The position numbers were made by a program, and so were the translations under genes. 64,000 nucleotides of DNA from the NCBI RefSeq assembly GCF_947496485.1, contig NZ_CANMCZ010000004.1, forward strand, positions 124,001 to 188,000. The letters run 5' to 3'. The DNA comes from an uncultured Winogradskyella sp. Lineage in GTDB: Bacteria > Bacteroidota > Bacteroidia > Flavobacteriales > Flavobacteriaceae. This document shows positions 11,076 to 21,943 of this stretch, in pieces (position 1 is the first letter of the stretch; each line of letters opens with the position of its first letter). The notes below the pieces were generated by a model. That model saw only the letters and a list, made by a program, of their open reading frames with translations, made no database searches and was not told where the DNA came from.

Positions 11076-12613
11076 AGCGGAATATTCCCATGCTTACGCT
11101 TAGGTCTATTTACCTCCTTATTTTCAAGCATACTAAATGCCTTTATAAGTTTACGTCTTGTATTTTTTGGTAAAATAACTTCGTCAACAAACCCACGTTC
11201 TGCCGCACTATACGGATTGGCAAATAGCTCAGCATATTCAGCCTCCTTTTCTTTCCATTTTGCTTCTGGGTCTTCAGCAGAAACAATTTCGCGCTTAAAT
11301 ATAATTTCCGCAGCACCTTTAGCTCCCATTACGGCAATTTCTGCATTTGGCCATGCAAAATTCATGTCAGCACCAATATGTTTTGAGTTCATTACGTCAT
11401 AAGCTCCGCCATAAGCCTTTCTGGTAATTACAGTAATTCTTGGCACTGTAGCTTCACTAAAAGCATAAAGTAGTTTTGCCCCATTCACAATAATACCATT
11501 CCATTCTTGATCTGTTCCTGGTAAGAATCCTGGAACATCTTCTAAAACTAATAATGGAATATTAAACGCATCACAAAATCTTACAAAACGTGCACCTTTT
11601 TTAGAACTTTTTACGCCAAGAACACCAGCTAAAAACATAGGTTGATTAGCAACAATACCTATCGATTTTCCTCCTAGACGAGCAAAACCTACAATGATAT
11701 TTTCTGCATAATCTTTATGAATTTCGTAGAATGAATCTTCATCAATAATGCCTTCAATAACCTGATGCATATCATAAGGCTTATTAGGATTTTCTGGCAC
11801 TATATCAGATAAGCTTTCTCTAATTTCTTCTTTTAATTGAAATGGTAAATCTTCTACTGTTTCTCTATTGCTTTGTGGTAAGTAACTTAACAAAGTCTTT
11901 ACATCTTCTAAGCATTCAATATCATTGGTTGAGGTTTTATGTGCAACACCAGATTTTGATGAATGAACACTTGCTCCACCTAACTCCTCACTTGTAACTT
12001 CTTCATTGGTTACTGTTTTTACAACATTTGGTCCAGTTACAAACATATAACTTGTATCTTGTACCATTATAGTAAAATCTGTCATGGCAGGTGAATATAC
12101 AGCACCACCAGCACAAGGTCCCATAATTGCAGAAATCTGCGGAATCACTCCAGATGCTTGTACGTTTCTATAAAAAATATCGGCATAGCCACCTAAAGAA
12201 CGAACACCTTCTTGTATACGTGCTCCACCAGAATCATTGAGTCCTATTATTGGTGCACCGACATTCACGGCCATGTCCATAATTTTGCAGATTTTTTCTG
12301 CATGAGTTTCTGATAATGAACCACCAAAAACAGTAAAGTCTTGAGCGAATACATAAACAAGTCTTCCATTTACTGTTCCATAACCAGTCACAACACCATC
12401 GCCATAAAACTTTTGGTTAGCCATGCCGAAGTCTTTAGTTCTATGTGTAACTAACGCACCAATTTCTTCAAAGGAACCTTCATCTAGCAAATACAATACG
12501 CGTTCTCTTGCAGTTAGTTTTTTCTTTTGGTGTTGTTTATCTATTCGGACTTGTCCACCTCCTAATTGAGATAATGCTAATTTTTCGTTTAGTGTTTTTA
12601 TTTTGGAATTCAT
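11072..12613 (-). CDS. pccB: acyl-CoA carboxylase carboxyltransferase beta subunit (propionyl-CoA carboxylase-like)
   Basis: [59 protein letters not shown]. Confidence 0.93.
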   Translation of the reverse strand: MNSKIKTLNEKLALSQLGGGQVRIDKQHQKKKLTARERVLYLLDEGSFEEIGALVTHRTKDFGMANQKFYGDGVVTGYGTVNGRLVYVFAQDFTVFGGSLSETHAEKICKIMDMAVNVGAPIIGLNDSGGARIQEGVRSLGGYADIFYRNVQASGVIPQISAIMGPCAGGAVYSPAMTDFTIMVQDTSYMFVTGPNVVKTVTNEEVTSEELGGASVHSSKSGVAHKTSTNDIECLEDVKTLLSYLPQSNRETVEDLPFQLKEEIRESLSDIVPENPNKPYDMHQVIEGIIDEDSFYEIHKDYAENIIVGFARLGGKSIGIVANQPMFLAGVLGVKSSKKGARFVRFCDAFNIPLLVLEDVPGFLPGTDQEWNGIIVNGAKLLYAFSEATVPRITVITRKAYGGAYDVMNSKHIGADMNFAWPNAEIAVMGAKGAAEIIFKREIVSAEDPEAKWKEKEAEYAELFANPYSAAERGFVDEVILPKNTRRKLIKAFSMLENKEVNRPKRKHGNIPL

Positions 12614-12619
12614 AATGTC

Positions 12620-14059
12620 TTAATTAGGTAATCTTAATAATTTCTGATCTTCTAAATATTTTTTCAATGCAATTTTTGCCGCAATTTCAGCTTCAATTTT
12701 ATGCTGTTCTACAAGTAAGCTAGGTGAGTAGTAGTTTTTTACAAAATGTGTGTCAAAATTACCGCTTCTAAAAGCTTCATGCTCACAAACAAAACGACCG
12801 AAAGCTAATGTTGTCTGTACTCCTTTTACATGATAATTATCTATGGCTTTAATCATTAATTCTATTGCTTCCTCTCTAGTGTCTCCATATGTAATAAGCT
12901 TTGATAGCATCGGATCGTAATAAATAGGAATGTCCATACCTTCTTCAAATCCATTATCAACTCTAATGTTTTTACCAACAGGTAATTTGTAAACCTCCAA
13001 GTTACCGACACTCGGTAAGAAATCATTCATAGGATCTTCTGCATAAACACGAAGCTCTAAGGCATGACCATTAATTTTTAAATCTTCTTGTTTAATGTCT
13101 AATTTTTCACCTCTAGCAACTTTAATTTGAAGTTCTACCAAATCAACACCAGAAATCCATTCAGATACAGGATGCTCTACCTGAAGTCTTGTATTCATTT
13201 CTAAGAAATAGAAATTGTGATCTGCATCTAATAAAAATTCCACAGTACCAGCTCCAAGGTAATCACAAGAGCGTGCCACGTTAATCGCAGCTTGTCCCAT
13301 TTCTTCTCTCAGTTTTGGAGTTAAAACAGCAGAAGGGGCTTCCTCTACCACTTTTTGATGACGGCGTTGTACGGAACATTCGCGTTCAAAGAAATGTAAA
13401 ATATTTCCATGGCTATCTGCCATAACCTGTATTTCGACATGTCTGGGTGAAGTCACATATTTTTCTACAAAGACTGAGCCATCACCAAAAGCTGAAGTTG
13501 CCTCGCTAATGGCACGCTTCATTTGTTCTTCAACATCCTTTTCTTTTTCAACAACTCGCATTCCTTTTCCACCACCACCTGCTGCAGCTTTTATTAGAAT
13601 TGGAAACCCAATCTCTTTAGCTATCTGAACGGCTTCAGTTGGATCTGTAACTGCTCTATCAACACCAGGAACCATTGGGATATCATAATCCTTAACAGCA
13701 TCTTTAGCCGCTAATTTATCTCCCATCATCTTAATCGCTTTGGAGCGTGGACCAATGAATATGATATTATTTTTTTCTGCTAATTCAGCAAAATCAGCAT
13801 TTTCACTCAAAAAACCATAGCCAGGATGAATACCATCTACATCCAATGCTTTAGCAACGTCTATAATTTTATCTCCTCTTAAGTAAGATTGGTTAGATGG
13901 AGCGGGACCAATGCAAACTGCTTGGTCTGCATACCTTACATGTAGCGCATTTCTATCTGCTTCAGAATATACAGCAACAGTTTTAATACCCATTTTTTTT
14001 GCTGTTCGCATCACACGAATGGCAATTTCTCCTCGATTAGCTACTAATATTTTTTTCAT
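12620..14059 (-). CDS. accC: biotin carboxylase subunit
   Basis: MKKILVANRGEIAIRVMRTAKKMGI, IKAAAGGGGKGMR, EMNTRLQVEHPVSE. Confidence 0.95.
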   Translation of the reverse strand: MKKILVANRGEIAIRVMRTAKKMGIKTVAVYSEADRNALHVRYADQAVCIGPAPSNQSYLRGDKIIDVAKALDVDGIHPGYGFLSENADFAELAEKNNIIFIGPRSKAIKMMGDKLAAKDAVKDYDIPMVPGVDRAVTDPTEAVQIAKEIGFPILIKAAAGGGGKGMRVVEKEKDVEEQMKRAISEATSAFGDGSVFVEKYVTSPRHVEIQVMADSHGNILHFFERECSVQRRHQKVVEEAPSAVLTPKLREEMGQAAINVARSCDYLGAGTVEFLLDADHNFYFLEMNTRLQVEHPVSEWISGVDLVELQIKVARGEKLDIKQEDLKINGHALELRVYAEDPMNDFLPSVGNLEVYKLPVGKNIRVDNGFEEGMDIPIYYDPMLSKLITYGDTREEAIELMIKAIDNYHVKGVQTTLAFGRFVCEHEAFRSGNFDTHFVKNYYSPSLLVEQHKIEAEIAAKIALKKYLEDQKLLRLPN

Positions 14060-14060
14060 A

Positions 14061-14537
14061 CTATTCGAATTCTATTAAAAGTGCATTCTTATCTACAGTC
14101 TCTGTTTGTTTCACTTTGATTGATTTTATAACTCCGTCTCTAGGTGAATTTATCACATTTTCCATTTTCATGGCTTCAAGAATCAGTAAGGCTTCATCCT
14201 CTTTAACTTCTTGTCCTTCATTGACATTAATTTCTAAAATCAATCCTGGCATTGGTGCTTTTATATCATTTACTTTTTTAGATTTTCCAACTTCAAAACC
14301 TAAGGCTTCAATTTGTTGATCTAAAGCATCATTAATATTAACTTCATAAATATTATTATTCACTTTAACAGTATAAAGTTTTTTATTGAAGTTTGTATCT
14401 AAGATAGTAGCTTTAGTAGAACTGTTCTCTTGAAGTATATGATAAGTATTGTCAGTAATTTCAATACAGTCAAGGGCTTCAGCATCTGTTTTGGTAAGAT
14501 CAAATTGATGCGAAGCATTCACTTTAATTTTATACAT
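14061..14537 (-). CDS. biotin/lipoyl-binding (BCCP) protein
   Basis: C-terminal EALLILEAMKMENVINSP biotinylation motif; three-gene cluster with the carboxylase subunits. Confidence 0.92.
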   Translation of the reverse strand: MYKIKVNASHQFDLTKTDAEALDCIEITDNTYHILQENSSTKATILDTNFNKKLYTVKVNNNIYEVNINDALDQQIEALGFEVGKSKKVNDIKAPMPGLILEINVNEGQEVKEDEALLILEAMKMENVINSPRDGVIKSIKVKQTETVDKNALLIEFE

Positions 14538-14592
14538 AGTTACATTTTTATGAGGTTAAAATTATACATTAAAAGGCTCTAAAAACATGAAA

Positions 14593-15294
14593 TTAATCAT
14601 GTTCTTCAATTGTTTTTTGAGGCGTTTTAAAATGCGAATTATCCTGATGTCGTTTTATGGCTTTTCGCGATAAAAAGATACCAATTATTAATGATATAAA
14701 TGCTCCAATAGAAATACCAGGAATAAATCCTATAAATAGGAAAAAGTCATAGGCTCCATGAAACAAAACGGCTAAAAATAGTCCAGCCATATTTAATTTA
14801 AATCTATTGTTTGAAAATTTCGCCTTTCCCATAAAATAGCCCATCAGAATTCCAAAGGTTGCATGTGCAGGCACAGCAGTAAAAGCCCTTAAAATTGCAG
14901 TTTGATAACCTCCTTCTAGCACATACATAATGTTTTCGGTACATGCAAAGCCCATGGATACCATAACGGCATATATAATTCCGTCATAAGGCTCGTTAAA
15001 GGCTTTTTTTGGTTGGTTAAAGTATTTTACGATTACATATTTGCTAAATTCTTCAGACAATGCAACCACTACAAAAGCTTGTATGAATTGCTGCCACACA
15101 CTAAATTTATCTGTGATAGGAATAAAATGCCCTGTAAATAAATATAAGATTGTAACAATGATGATGCTAACTATTGCACCAAAAAGAAAACTTGCAATAA
15201 GTAAGCCTGCTGGTTCTTTTTCGTATTTATCTTGAAAATAAATATATATTATAATCGTAAATACTGGTGCAACTGCTAATAAGAGTAAATTCAT
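14593..15294 (-). CDS. PrsW family intramembrane metalloprotease
   Basis: Multi-TM; ALSEEFSKYVIVKY, GFACTENIMYVLEGG, AVPAHATFGILMGYFMGKAK, LFHGAYDFF. Confidence 0.88.
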   Translation of the reverse strand: MNLLLLAVAPVFTIIIYIYFQDKYEKEPAGLLIASFLFGAIVSIIIVTILYLFTGHFIPITDKFSVWQQFIQAFVVVALSEEFSKYVIVKYFNQPKKAFNEPYDGIIYAVMVSMGFACTENIMYVLEGGYQTAILRAFTAVPAHATFGILMGYFMGKAKFSNNRFKLNMAGLFLAVLFHGAYDFFLFIGFIPGISIGAFISLIIGIFLSRKAIKRHQDNSHFKTPQKTIEEHD

Positions 15295-15848
15295 GTTTTC
15301 AATCGGTCTTTAATGGCATTCAAAACAAATGAATAGTATGATTTGTTACTCGGTATAAAATGATGATTAGATTCACTATTGGTTAGTAAGTCTTCAAATT
15401 CTTCAAAAGATACGAGTTTTAATGCTTCCACTTCATCTTCCTGAGGTAATAGTTCATTTATATCGATGTGTAACTCTGATATATATACTTGATGATATTC
15501 ATTATCTTTGATTTTGCCTTCAGCATAATTTGTTTCATGAAGAAAAACACCAATTTTTTGAAGGTGATTTGCTTCTAATTGCAATCCAATTTCCTCTTTA
15601 GTCTCTCTTAGTGCAGCACTAATAAACGTTTCACCAGAATCGATATGACCTGCAACCGAAACATCCCAAAGTAAAGGATAAATCACTTTTTTGTGAGAGC
15701 GCTGCTGTAATAAAATTTCACCTTTAGTTGTGTAAAGCCATAAATGAATAGTGTTATGGTACCAACCATTTTTATGCGCTTCAGATTTTAAAGCGCTTTT
15801 GCCTGTTGGTTCCCCTGATGAATTCACTATGTCGATATATTCATCCAT
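15291..15848 (-). CDS. NUDIX hydrolase (IPP isomerase-like subgroup)
   Basis: Nudix box GHIDSGETFISAALRETKEEIGL. Confidence 0.9.
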   Translation of the reverse strand: MDEYIDIVNSSGEPTGKSALKSEAHKNGWYHNTIHLWLYTTKGEILLQQRSHKKVIYPLLWDVSVAGHIDSGETFISAALRETKEEIGLQLEANHLQKIGVFLHETNYAEGKIKDNEYHQVYISELHIDINELLPQEDEVEALKLVSFEEFEDLLTNSESNHHFIPSNKSYYSFVLNAIKDRLKT

Positions 15849-16996
15849 TATTGGGTGACTAATGTTATAGTTTTAACTAGTTTTTCAAAATGTGCTTTGG
15901 TATTAAATAAGTGACAAGACAAACGAATGTAATCACCTCTGAATGATACAATGATATTTGCATTTTTCAGTTGGTGCTTCAATTTATCTAGATCAATAGT
16001 TTTTGGAATCTTAATACCTAATAAATGTTTTGCTCTAAGTTCTGGCGATTCACTTCGAAAACCAATATTTTTTAATTTTTCTAACGCATCTTCTGTGATA
16101 GAATTGCAATAATCTTGTAAATCTTGAGGATTGATGTTTAAAATTTCTTTTAAAGCTGCTATTTGCATTTTTATATAAATAAAACTTGCAGATTCTCCTG
16201 CAGCATAGCGCTGAGCTTTTGGTTTGTATTCGGATTGGTATTGGGTTAAACCAGACAGATTCTCGCTTCCTAAGCGAATAGACCAATTTTGCTCTATTGG
16301 TATTCCATCATCAAAATAGTCACTGTAATAAGCATAGGCACAACCGTAAGGACCAAATAGCCATTTATAACCAGCACAAATTAAAGCATCTGGTTGAATG
16401 TCTTTAATAGAGAAGGGTAGTGCACCAATAGATTGGCTTCCATCAATAATTAATAATGCTTTGTGTTGTTTTGTTTTTTCTCTAATAGCTTTTAAATCGA
16501 ATATGAAACCATTAGCCCAATGGATTTGAGCTATAGCAACAACAGCTGTTTTTTCTGTGATAGCCTCAAGAATTTTATGATTCCAATCTGCTATATATTT
16601 CGGTTGTTTTATGGTAATAATTTTAGCTTCAAATTTATCCGCTAGTTCCTTCCATATATAAACATTACTTGGAAACTGCTCTTCTACTAAAATTATTTCA
16701 TCTCCTTTTTGAAGCGTAATATTTCTGGCTGCATTCGCCATTCCATAAGATACTGAGGGAATTGTAACTATACGATTGTAGTCATCTGAATCAATAACTT
16801 TTGCGAATAATTTTCTAAGCTCTATTACTGGATCAAATAAATCTGAAGATTGAAAATAATCAGGACGAGATTTTGCTTTTACTGCATTTAAACCAGCAGT
16901 CTTAACCGATTTAAAGGCAGGTGAAAAGCTAGCCGTATTTAAATAGACAATATCTTCTGGAAAGTCAAATTTATCTTTTTGGTTAGTTAGTGACAT
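15848..16996 (-). CDS. aminotransferase class V-fold PLP-dependent enzyme
   Basis: YLNTASFSPAF, LLIIDGSQSIGALPF, ALICAGYKWLFGPYG (PLP Lys). Confidence 0.88.
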   Translation of the reverse strand: MSLTNQKDKFDFPEDIVYLNTASFSPAFKSVKTAGLNAVKAKSRPDYFQSSDLFDPVIELRKLFAKVIDSDDYNRIVTIPSVSYGMANAARNITLQKGDEIILVEEQFPSNVYIWKELADKFEAKIITIKQPKYIADWNHKILEAITEKTAVVAIAQIHWANGFIFDLKAIREKTKQHKALLIIDGSQSIGALPFSIKDIQPDALICAGYKWLFGPYGCAYAYYSDYFDDGIPIEQNWSIRLGSENLSGLTQYQSEYKPKAQRYAAGESASFIYIKMQIAALKEILNINPQDLQDYCNSITEDALEKLKNIGFRSESPELRAKHLLGIKIPKTIDLDKLKHQLKNANIIVSFRGDYIRLSCHLFNTKAHFEKLVKTITLVTQ

Positions 16997-17023
16997 ATAA
17001 ATATTTAAAAGCTTTTAAAATCT

Positions 17024-17097
17024 CTGTCAGTTTGAGCGCAGTCGAAAACTATATATTTTTGACTTTCTAAGCATTTCGACTGCGCTCAATGTGACAG
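17024..17097. repeat. REP-like inverted repeat (24-nt arms, 22/24 matched, 26-nt spacer)
   Basis: CTGTCAGTTTGAGCGCAGTCGAAA (17024-17047) versus TTTCGACTGCGCTCAATGTGACAG (17074-17097). Confidence 0.85.
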
Positions 17098-17123
17098 TGT
17101 ACCATTTATATGCTTTAGTATTA

Positions 17124-18212
17124 TTATTTAAAATAGCTAAACGTTTCTCCGTCTTCTATTTTTAAGAGTGTTTCGTAAATCAATTTTATAACGTTTTCTA
17201 CATCACTTTTATGTACCATTTCTACAGTAGTGTGCATATATCGTAATGGCAAAGAAATTAAAGCCGAAGCTACACCTCCATTACTGTAGGCAAAGGCATC
17301 TGTATCTGTACCAGTAGCTCTTGATAATGCTGCGCGTTGAAAAGGTATTTTCTTTTCTTCAGCAGTATCTGTGATTAAATCCCTTAGTTTTTGTTGTACA
17401 GCTGGTGCATAAGCGACTACAGGCCCATCACCAATTTTTGCTAAACCTTGCTTTTTAGGATCAATCATTGGAGTCGTGGTATCGTGCGTTACGTCTGTAA
17501 CTATAGCAACATTTGGCTGTATGGTCTCAGTAATCATTTGAGCTCCACGCAAACCAATTTCTTCTTGCACAGAATTGGTGACATATAATCCAAAAGGCAG
17601 TTTCTTTTTGTTTTCATGAAGTAAACGTGCAACTTCAGCAATCATAAAACCTCCCATTCTATTGTCTAAGGCTCTACATACAAACTTGTCTTTGTTCAAA
17701 ATATGAAATTCGTCAGGATAGGTGATTACACAACCTACATGAACTCCCATTTTTTCTACTTCTTTTTTATCCTTAGCTCCTATATCAATACAAATATTGT
17801 CTGGTTTAGGTGGTTCTTCTTTTGCTCTGCTTCTAGTATGTATTGCTGGCCATCCAAAAACGCCTTTTACAATGCCTTTTTTAGTGTGAATATCTACAAT
17901 TTTACTCGGAGCAATTTGATGATCACTACCACCATTTCTTATCACATAGATTAAACCTTTGTCAGAAATATAGTTGACATACCAAGAAATTTCATCTGCA
18001 TGACCTTCAATAACCACTTTAAATTTGGCCTTTGGATTAATCACGGCAACTGCTGTACCATAAGTATCTGTAATAAATTCATCTACATAAGGTCTTAGAT
18101 AATCCATCCAGATTTTTTGTCCTTCCCATTCATATCCTGTAGGTGAAGCGTTATTTAAGTATTTTTCTAAAAAGTCCATGGACTTTTTGTTTAGTAATTG
18201 CTTTTTAGCCAT
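17124..18212 (-). CDS. M42 family metallopeptidase
   Basis: NASPTGYEW, VVIEGHADEISWYV, CRALDNRMGGF, SVQEEIGLRGA. Start MAKKQLLNKKSMDFLEKYL preferred. Confidence 0.92.
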   Translation of the reverse strand: MAKKQLLNKKSMDFLEKYLNNASPTGYEWEGQKIWMDYLRPYVDEFITDTYGTAVAVINPKAKFKVVIEGHADEISWYVNYISDKGLIYVIRNGGSDHQIAPSKIVDIHTKKGIVKGVFGWPAIHTRSRAKEEPPKPDNICIDIGAKDKKEVEKMGVHVGCVITYPDEFHILNKDKFVCRALDNRMGGFMIAEVARLLHENKKKLPFGLYVTNSVQEEIGLRGAQMITETIQPNVAIVTDVTHDTTTPMIDPKKQGLAKIGDGPVVAYAPAVQQKLRDLITDTAEEKKIPFQRAALSRATGTDTDAFAYSNGGVASALISLPLRYMHTTVEMVHKSDVENVIKLIYETLLKIEDGETFSYFK

Positions 18213-18315
18213 GTGTGTAAAATTTTTCTTTAAAAATAATAATATTAATACGAATTTAAGGTTAAAGGATATATTAATTCTTAATTTTGGAATGGTTTTA
18301 GTATAATATAAATTC

Positions 18316-19011
18316 ATGAAATATATTACCTACATAGCACTGTTTTTTTCACTGGCTATTTTTGCCCAAGAAGATCCTGTAAAACAAGATTCAACTCAGG
18401 TACATTACATGATTATTGAAGGTGATTCTATTCCTGTTACAGCTGTAGAATTAGATGAGGTTATGGTGCTACCTAACTTAAATTTTGAGGATAGAGATGC
18501 ACGAATTCGATATATCATACTACGTCGAAAAACATTAAAAGTTTATCCTTACGCCAAGCTTGCTGCGGAACGTTTAGAAGCACTACAAAAACGATTAGAT
18601 GAATTAGAGCGAAGAAGTGATAAAAAACGCTATGCTAAGATTATTCAGAAATATATAGAAGACGAGTTCTCTGCAGAGTTAAAAAAATTGACAAAAACTG
18701 AAGGTCAAATTTTAGTGAAATTGATTCACAGACAAACAGGGAAAACTACCTTTCAACTCATTAAAGAGTTACGGAGTGGTTGGCGTGCCTTTTGGTTTAA
18801 TAATACTGCTAGTTTATTTGATATTTCCCTAAAAAAAGAATTCAACCCCTTAGTTGAAGAAGAGGACTATTTAATTGAAGATATTTTGCAACGTGCGTTT
18901 CAAAATGAGCGATTAAAGCGTCAAGATCCTGCTTTTGATATCGATTTTTATGCCTGTGTTGATAAATGGTCAAAGCCCAAATCTGAAACTAAATCTAAAC
19001 CCAAAGGTTAA
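18316..19011 (+). CDS. DUF4294 domain-containing protein, secreted
   Basis: Signal peptide; MIIEGDSIPVTAVELDEVMVLP...YPYAKLAAERLEAL typical of Bacteroidota DUF4294 proteins. Confidence 0.8.
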   Translation: MKYITYIALFFSLAIFAQEDPVKQDSTQVHYMIIEGDSIPVTAVELDEVMVLPNLNFEDRDARIRYIILRRKTLKVYPYAKLAAERLEALQKRLDELERRSDKKRYAKIIQKYIEDEFSAELKKLTKTEGQILVKLIHRQTGKTTFQLIKELRSGWRAFWFNNTASLFDISLKKEFNPLVEEEDYLIEDILQRAFQNERLKRQDPAFDIDFYACVDKWSKPKSETKSKPKG

Positions 19012-19638
19012 ATGCGAACACAATCAAAGTTAGAGGAACAACTCAACACATGGACACATGGTATTGGTGCTGCTCTTGGAATTGTTGCTTTGGTGTTGCT
19101 GATTGTGTATGTAGATACTGATATACCTTTTAGTCTATTTAGTGTTATTATTTATGGAATTTCAATAATAATTCTGTTTTCAGCTTCTACATTTTATCAT
19201 GCCGTTAAAGATGAAAAAAGGAAGCATTATTTTAGAATTGTAGATCATATTAGTATTTATCTGCTTATTGCAGGAACTTATACTCCAGTATTACTAATTA
19301 GTCTATCAAATAGTTTAGGCTGGACACTTTTTTGGGTAGTTTGGGGAGTTGCTACGTTTGGTGTTATTTTAAAACTCTTTTTTACGGGAAAATTCGAAAT
19401 TTTTTCAACCCTTCTATATTTAGTGATGGGTTGGCTTATTGTATTTGATTTTTCAAACTTGTCCGAAACAATTGGTCCAAATGGAATTTTGTGGTTGTTT
19501 GCTGGTGGTTTATCTTATACTGTGGGTATAATTTTCTATGCTATTCAACGTATTCCATACAATCATGTGATTTGGCATTTATTTGTTTTAGGCGGAGCTA
19601 TAGGCCATTTTTTTATGATATTCTTTCACGTGATTTAA
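19012..19638 (+). CDS. hemolysin III/PAQR family membrane protein
   Basis: THGIGAALGIVALVLLI, FSASTFYHAVKDEKRKHYFRIVDHISIYLLIAGTYTP, HLFVLGGAIGHFF. Confidence 0.92.
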   Translation: MRTQSKLEEQLNTWTHGIGAALGIVALVLLIVYVDTDIPFSLFSVIIYGISIIILFSASTFYHAVKDEKRKHYFRIVDHISIYLLIAGTYTPVLLISLSNSLGWTLFWVVWGVATFGVILKLFFTGKFEIFSTLLYLVMGWLIVFDFSNLSETIGPNGILWLFAGGLSYTVGIIFYAIQRIPYNHVIWHLFVLGGAIGHFFMIFFHVI

Positions 19639-20102
19639 TATTGAGTTATCATTTTATTTAGAATTATAATTTGCCCCAAATGATAATGTGTGTGCTCAAT
19701 TAAACCCATAAGATTAGTAGCATAAGTGCCATACTTCTTATCAGTAAAAGGCTGATCTAAAATGGAGTCTGGTAATTGTTCTAATAACTCTGTAAATCGC
19801 TCTGCATCTTGCCACATCACTTTATGTAAGGCTTCCCACTCAGATTGCGATGTAATATTTGGATGGTTATAACTTTCACTGTCTTTGCCTTCTAAAATAC
19901 CTTCTTCTAAAACGCGTAATTGAACTTTCGTGAAATAATGAATGTGATAGGTGAGTGCTAGAATTGAATTAAAACCTTCTTTTTTTTGACTTGCAGTTTT
20001 ATATGAAATATTAGAGACCGTGTCTTTTAAATTAACTTCTGTCCAATTACCACCAAAATAGACTTGGTAAACGTGTTTTGAAAGTTGTTTTGAAGTTGGC
20101 AT
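19635..20102 (-). CDS. DinB/DUF1572 family protein
   Basis: FGGNWTEVNLKDT...ALTYHIHYF...GLIEHTHYHLGQIIILNKM. Confidence 0.8.
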   Translation of the reverse strand: MPTSKQLSKHVYQVYFGGNWTEVNLKDTVSNISYKTASQKKEGFNSILALTYHIHYFTKVQLRVLEEGILEGKDSESYNHPNITSQSEWEALHKVMWQDAERFTELLEQLPDSILDQPFTDKKYGTYATNLMGLIEHTHYHLGQIIILNKMITQY

Positions 20103-20142
20103 TTTGAGTTTTTAAATTTTATAATTCATGTTATTATAAATA

Positions 20143-20586
20143 TTATTTGGCCCAATAGTCTATAACCAAAACATCCTCTAAATGAGGACCAAGTATATCT
20201 ACAAAGGCTTTGTGGTCTGGATGTGGTAAATATTTTGATCTTGCCTCTTCACTATTAAATGTTACAAAAAAGCAATGTGTAAAACCTTTATCCAATCCTT
20301 CTGGACTATTGTTTAGACCCCATTCAAAATCCTCTATTTCTTTTATTTTATCTGGTAGTTCTATGAATGCAGTTTCTATTTTTTTGATATCATCTTTTGT
20401 TGCAGACTCCTTAAATTTAAAAAGAACCACGTGACGCAATTTTTTAGCTATGATTTCCATACCATCTAAAGTGGTTTTTTCATTAGACTCTTTTTCCTTT
20501 TTTTGTTCATCAATACAACTAGTTAAACATAGTCCAAGGGTAAATATTATAATCGTTGTTTTTAATCTAAAACGGTTTAGAATCAT
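20143..20586 (-). CDS. Dabb (stress-responsive alpha/beta barrel) domain lipoprotein
   Basis: LCLTSCI lipobox; LRHVVLFKFKESATKDDI...GLDKGFTHCFFVTFNSEEARSKYLPHPDHKAFV. Confidence 0.9.
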   Translation of the reverse strand: MILNRFRLKTTIIIFTLGLCLTSCIDEQKKEKESNEKTTLDGMEIIAKKLRHVVLFKFKESATKDDIKKIETAFIELPDKIKEIEDFEWGLNNSPEGLDKGFTHCFFVTFNSEEARSKYLPHPDHKAFVDILGPHLEDVLVIDYWAK

Positions 20587-20596
20587 GTAGAATAAA

Positions 20597-21841
20597 TTAT
20601 TTATTGGCTTTCAAAGCTGTTAACTCAGCAATTTTACAAATCACCTCAACAGCCTTTAGCATACTTTCTACTGGTACATACTCATAACGACCATGAAAAT
20701 TATGACCTCCTGCAAAAATATTAGGACAAGGTAATCCCATATAGGAAAGTTGCGAACCATCTGTCCCTCCTCTGATAGGTTTAATTAAAGGTTTAATATC
20801 TAGTTGTTTCATGGCTTCTTCAGCGATATCAACAATATGCATAACTGGTTCCACCTTTTCTTTCATGTTGAAGTATTGGTCGGTGAGTTCAATTTTAAAA
20901 ACTTCGGCTTCAAATTTTGTGTTGAGATCTAATACCACTTTTTCCATTAGTGCCTTACGCGCATCAAACTTGGCTTTATCGTGGTCTCTAACAATATATT
21001 TTAGTATAGTTTCTTCAACTTTGCCTTCTATGCTATGCAAATGAAAAAAGCCTTGATAACCTTCTGTATGTTCTGGTGTTTCTAATCGTGGTAAAGCATT
21101 AATAAATTCTGTAGCATAGTACATAGAATTTACCATTTTTCCTTTTGCATAACCTGGATGGACAATTTTGCCTTTGGCTGTAATTGTTGCGCCAGCAGCA
21201 TTAAAATTCTCATATTCTAATTCACCGATTTGACTGCCATCCATGGTGTAAGCCCAGTCTGCATCAAATTTTTCTACATCAAATTTGTGTGCTCCTCTCC
21301 CAATTTCTTCATCTGGCGTAAAACCTACTCTTATAGCACCATGTTTAATTTCTGGATGATTAATAAGATACTCCATCGCTGTAACAATCTCAGTAATACC
21401 AGCTTTATCATCGGCTCCCAAGAGTGTAGTACCGTCGGTAGTGATCAATGTCTGACCTTTGTATAACAACAAATCTTCAAAATAATCTGGTGATAATATG
21501 ATATTTTCTTCTGCATTAAGTACTATGTCTTTACCATCATAATGCTCTATAATCTGCGGTTTTACATTCGCTCCTGTAAAGTCTGGTGAGGTATCAAAGT
21601 GAGAAATAAACCCAATGGTTGGTACATCATGTTCTACATTACTTGGTAACGTTGCCATAATATAAGCGTTGTCGTCTATTGTGATATCGCTCATACCAAT
21701 TGCTTTTAGTTCTTCCGCTAATTTATTGGCCAAATCCCATTGTTTTTTGGTGCTTGGTGTGGTTTTAGAATTTGGGTCAGATTCTGTATCAATAGTAACG
21801 TAGCTGATAAATCTTTCTATAATGTGCTGTTTTGAAGTCAT
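20597..21841 (-). CDS. pepT: peptidase T (tripeptide aminopeptidase)
   Basis: [66 protein letters not shown]. Confidence 0.95.
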   Translation of the reverse strand: MTSKQHIIERFISYVTIDTESDPNSKTTPSTKKQWDLANKLAEELKAIGMSDITIDDNAYIMATLPSNVEHDVPTIGFISHFDTSPDFTGANVKPQIIEHYDGKDIVLNAEENIILSPDYFEDLLLYKGQTLITTDGTTLLGADDKAGITEIVTAMEYLINHPEIKHGAIRVGFTPDEEIGRGAHKFDVEKFDADWAYTMDGSQIGELEYENFNAAGATITAKGKIVHPGYAKGKMVNSMYYATEFINALPRLETPEHTEGYQGFFHLHSIEGKVEETILKYIVRDHDKAKFDARKALMEKVVLDLNTKFEAEVFKIELTDQYFNMKEKVEPVMHIVDIAEEAMKQLDIKPLIKPIRGGTDGSQLSYMGLPCPNIFAGGHNFHGRYEYVPVESMLKAVEVICKIAELTALKANK

Positions 21842-21917
21842 TGGATTTGGTTTGTACTCAAAAATAATCAACACTTTGTTAAGGCACAAGTTTCTTTTAA
21901 TTTGATTCTATTTGGTT

Positions 21918-21925
21918 TATTTTTG
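21918..21925 (+). promoter_or_regulatory. Bacteroidota -7 element (TATTTTTG) upstream of pyrD
   Basis: Matches TAnnTTTG, about 19 bp before the ATG at 21944. Confidence 0.5.
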
Positions 21926-21943
21926 CAAAGCAAAAGCGTTCTC

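Noticed and set aside
11072-14537. Acyl-CoA carboxylase cluster as an unusual system
   Set aside because: PccB, AccC and BCCP order is a common arrangement in Bacteroidota.
7065-20102. Two DinB/DUF1572 genes as a linked system
   Set aside because: They are 12 kb apart on opposite strands with unrelated neighbours; probably independent members of a common family.
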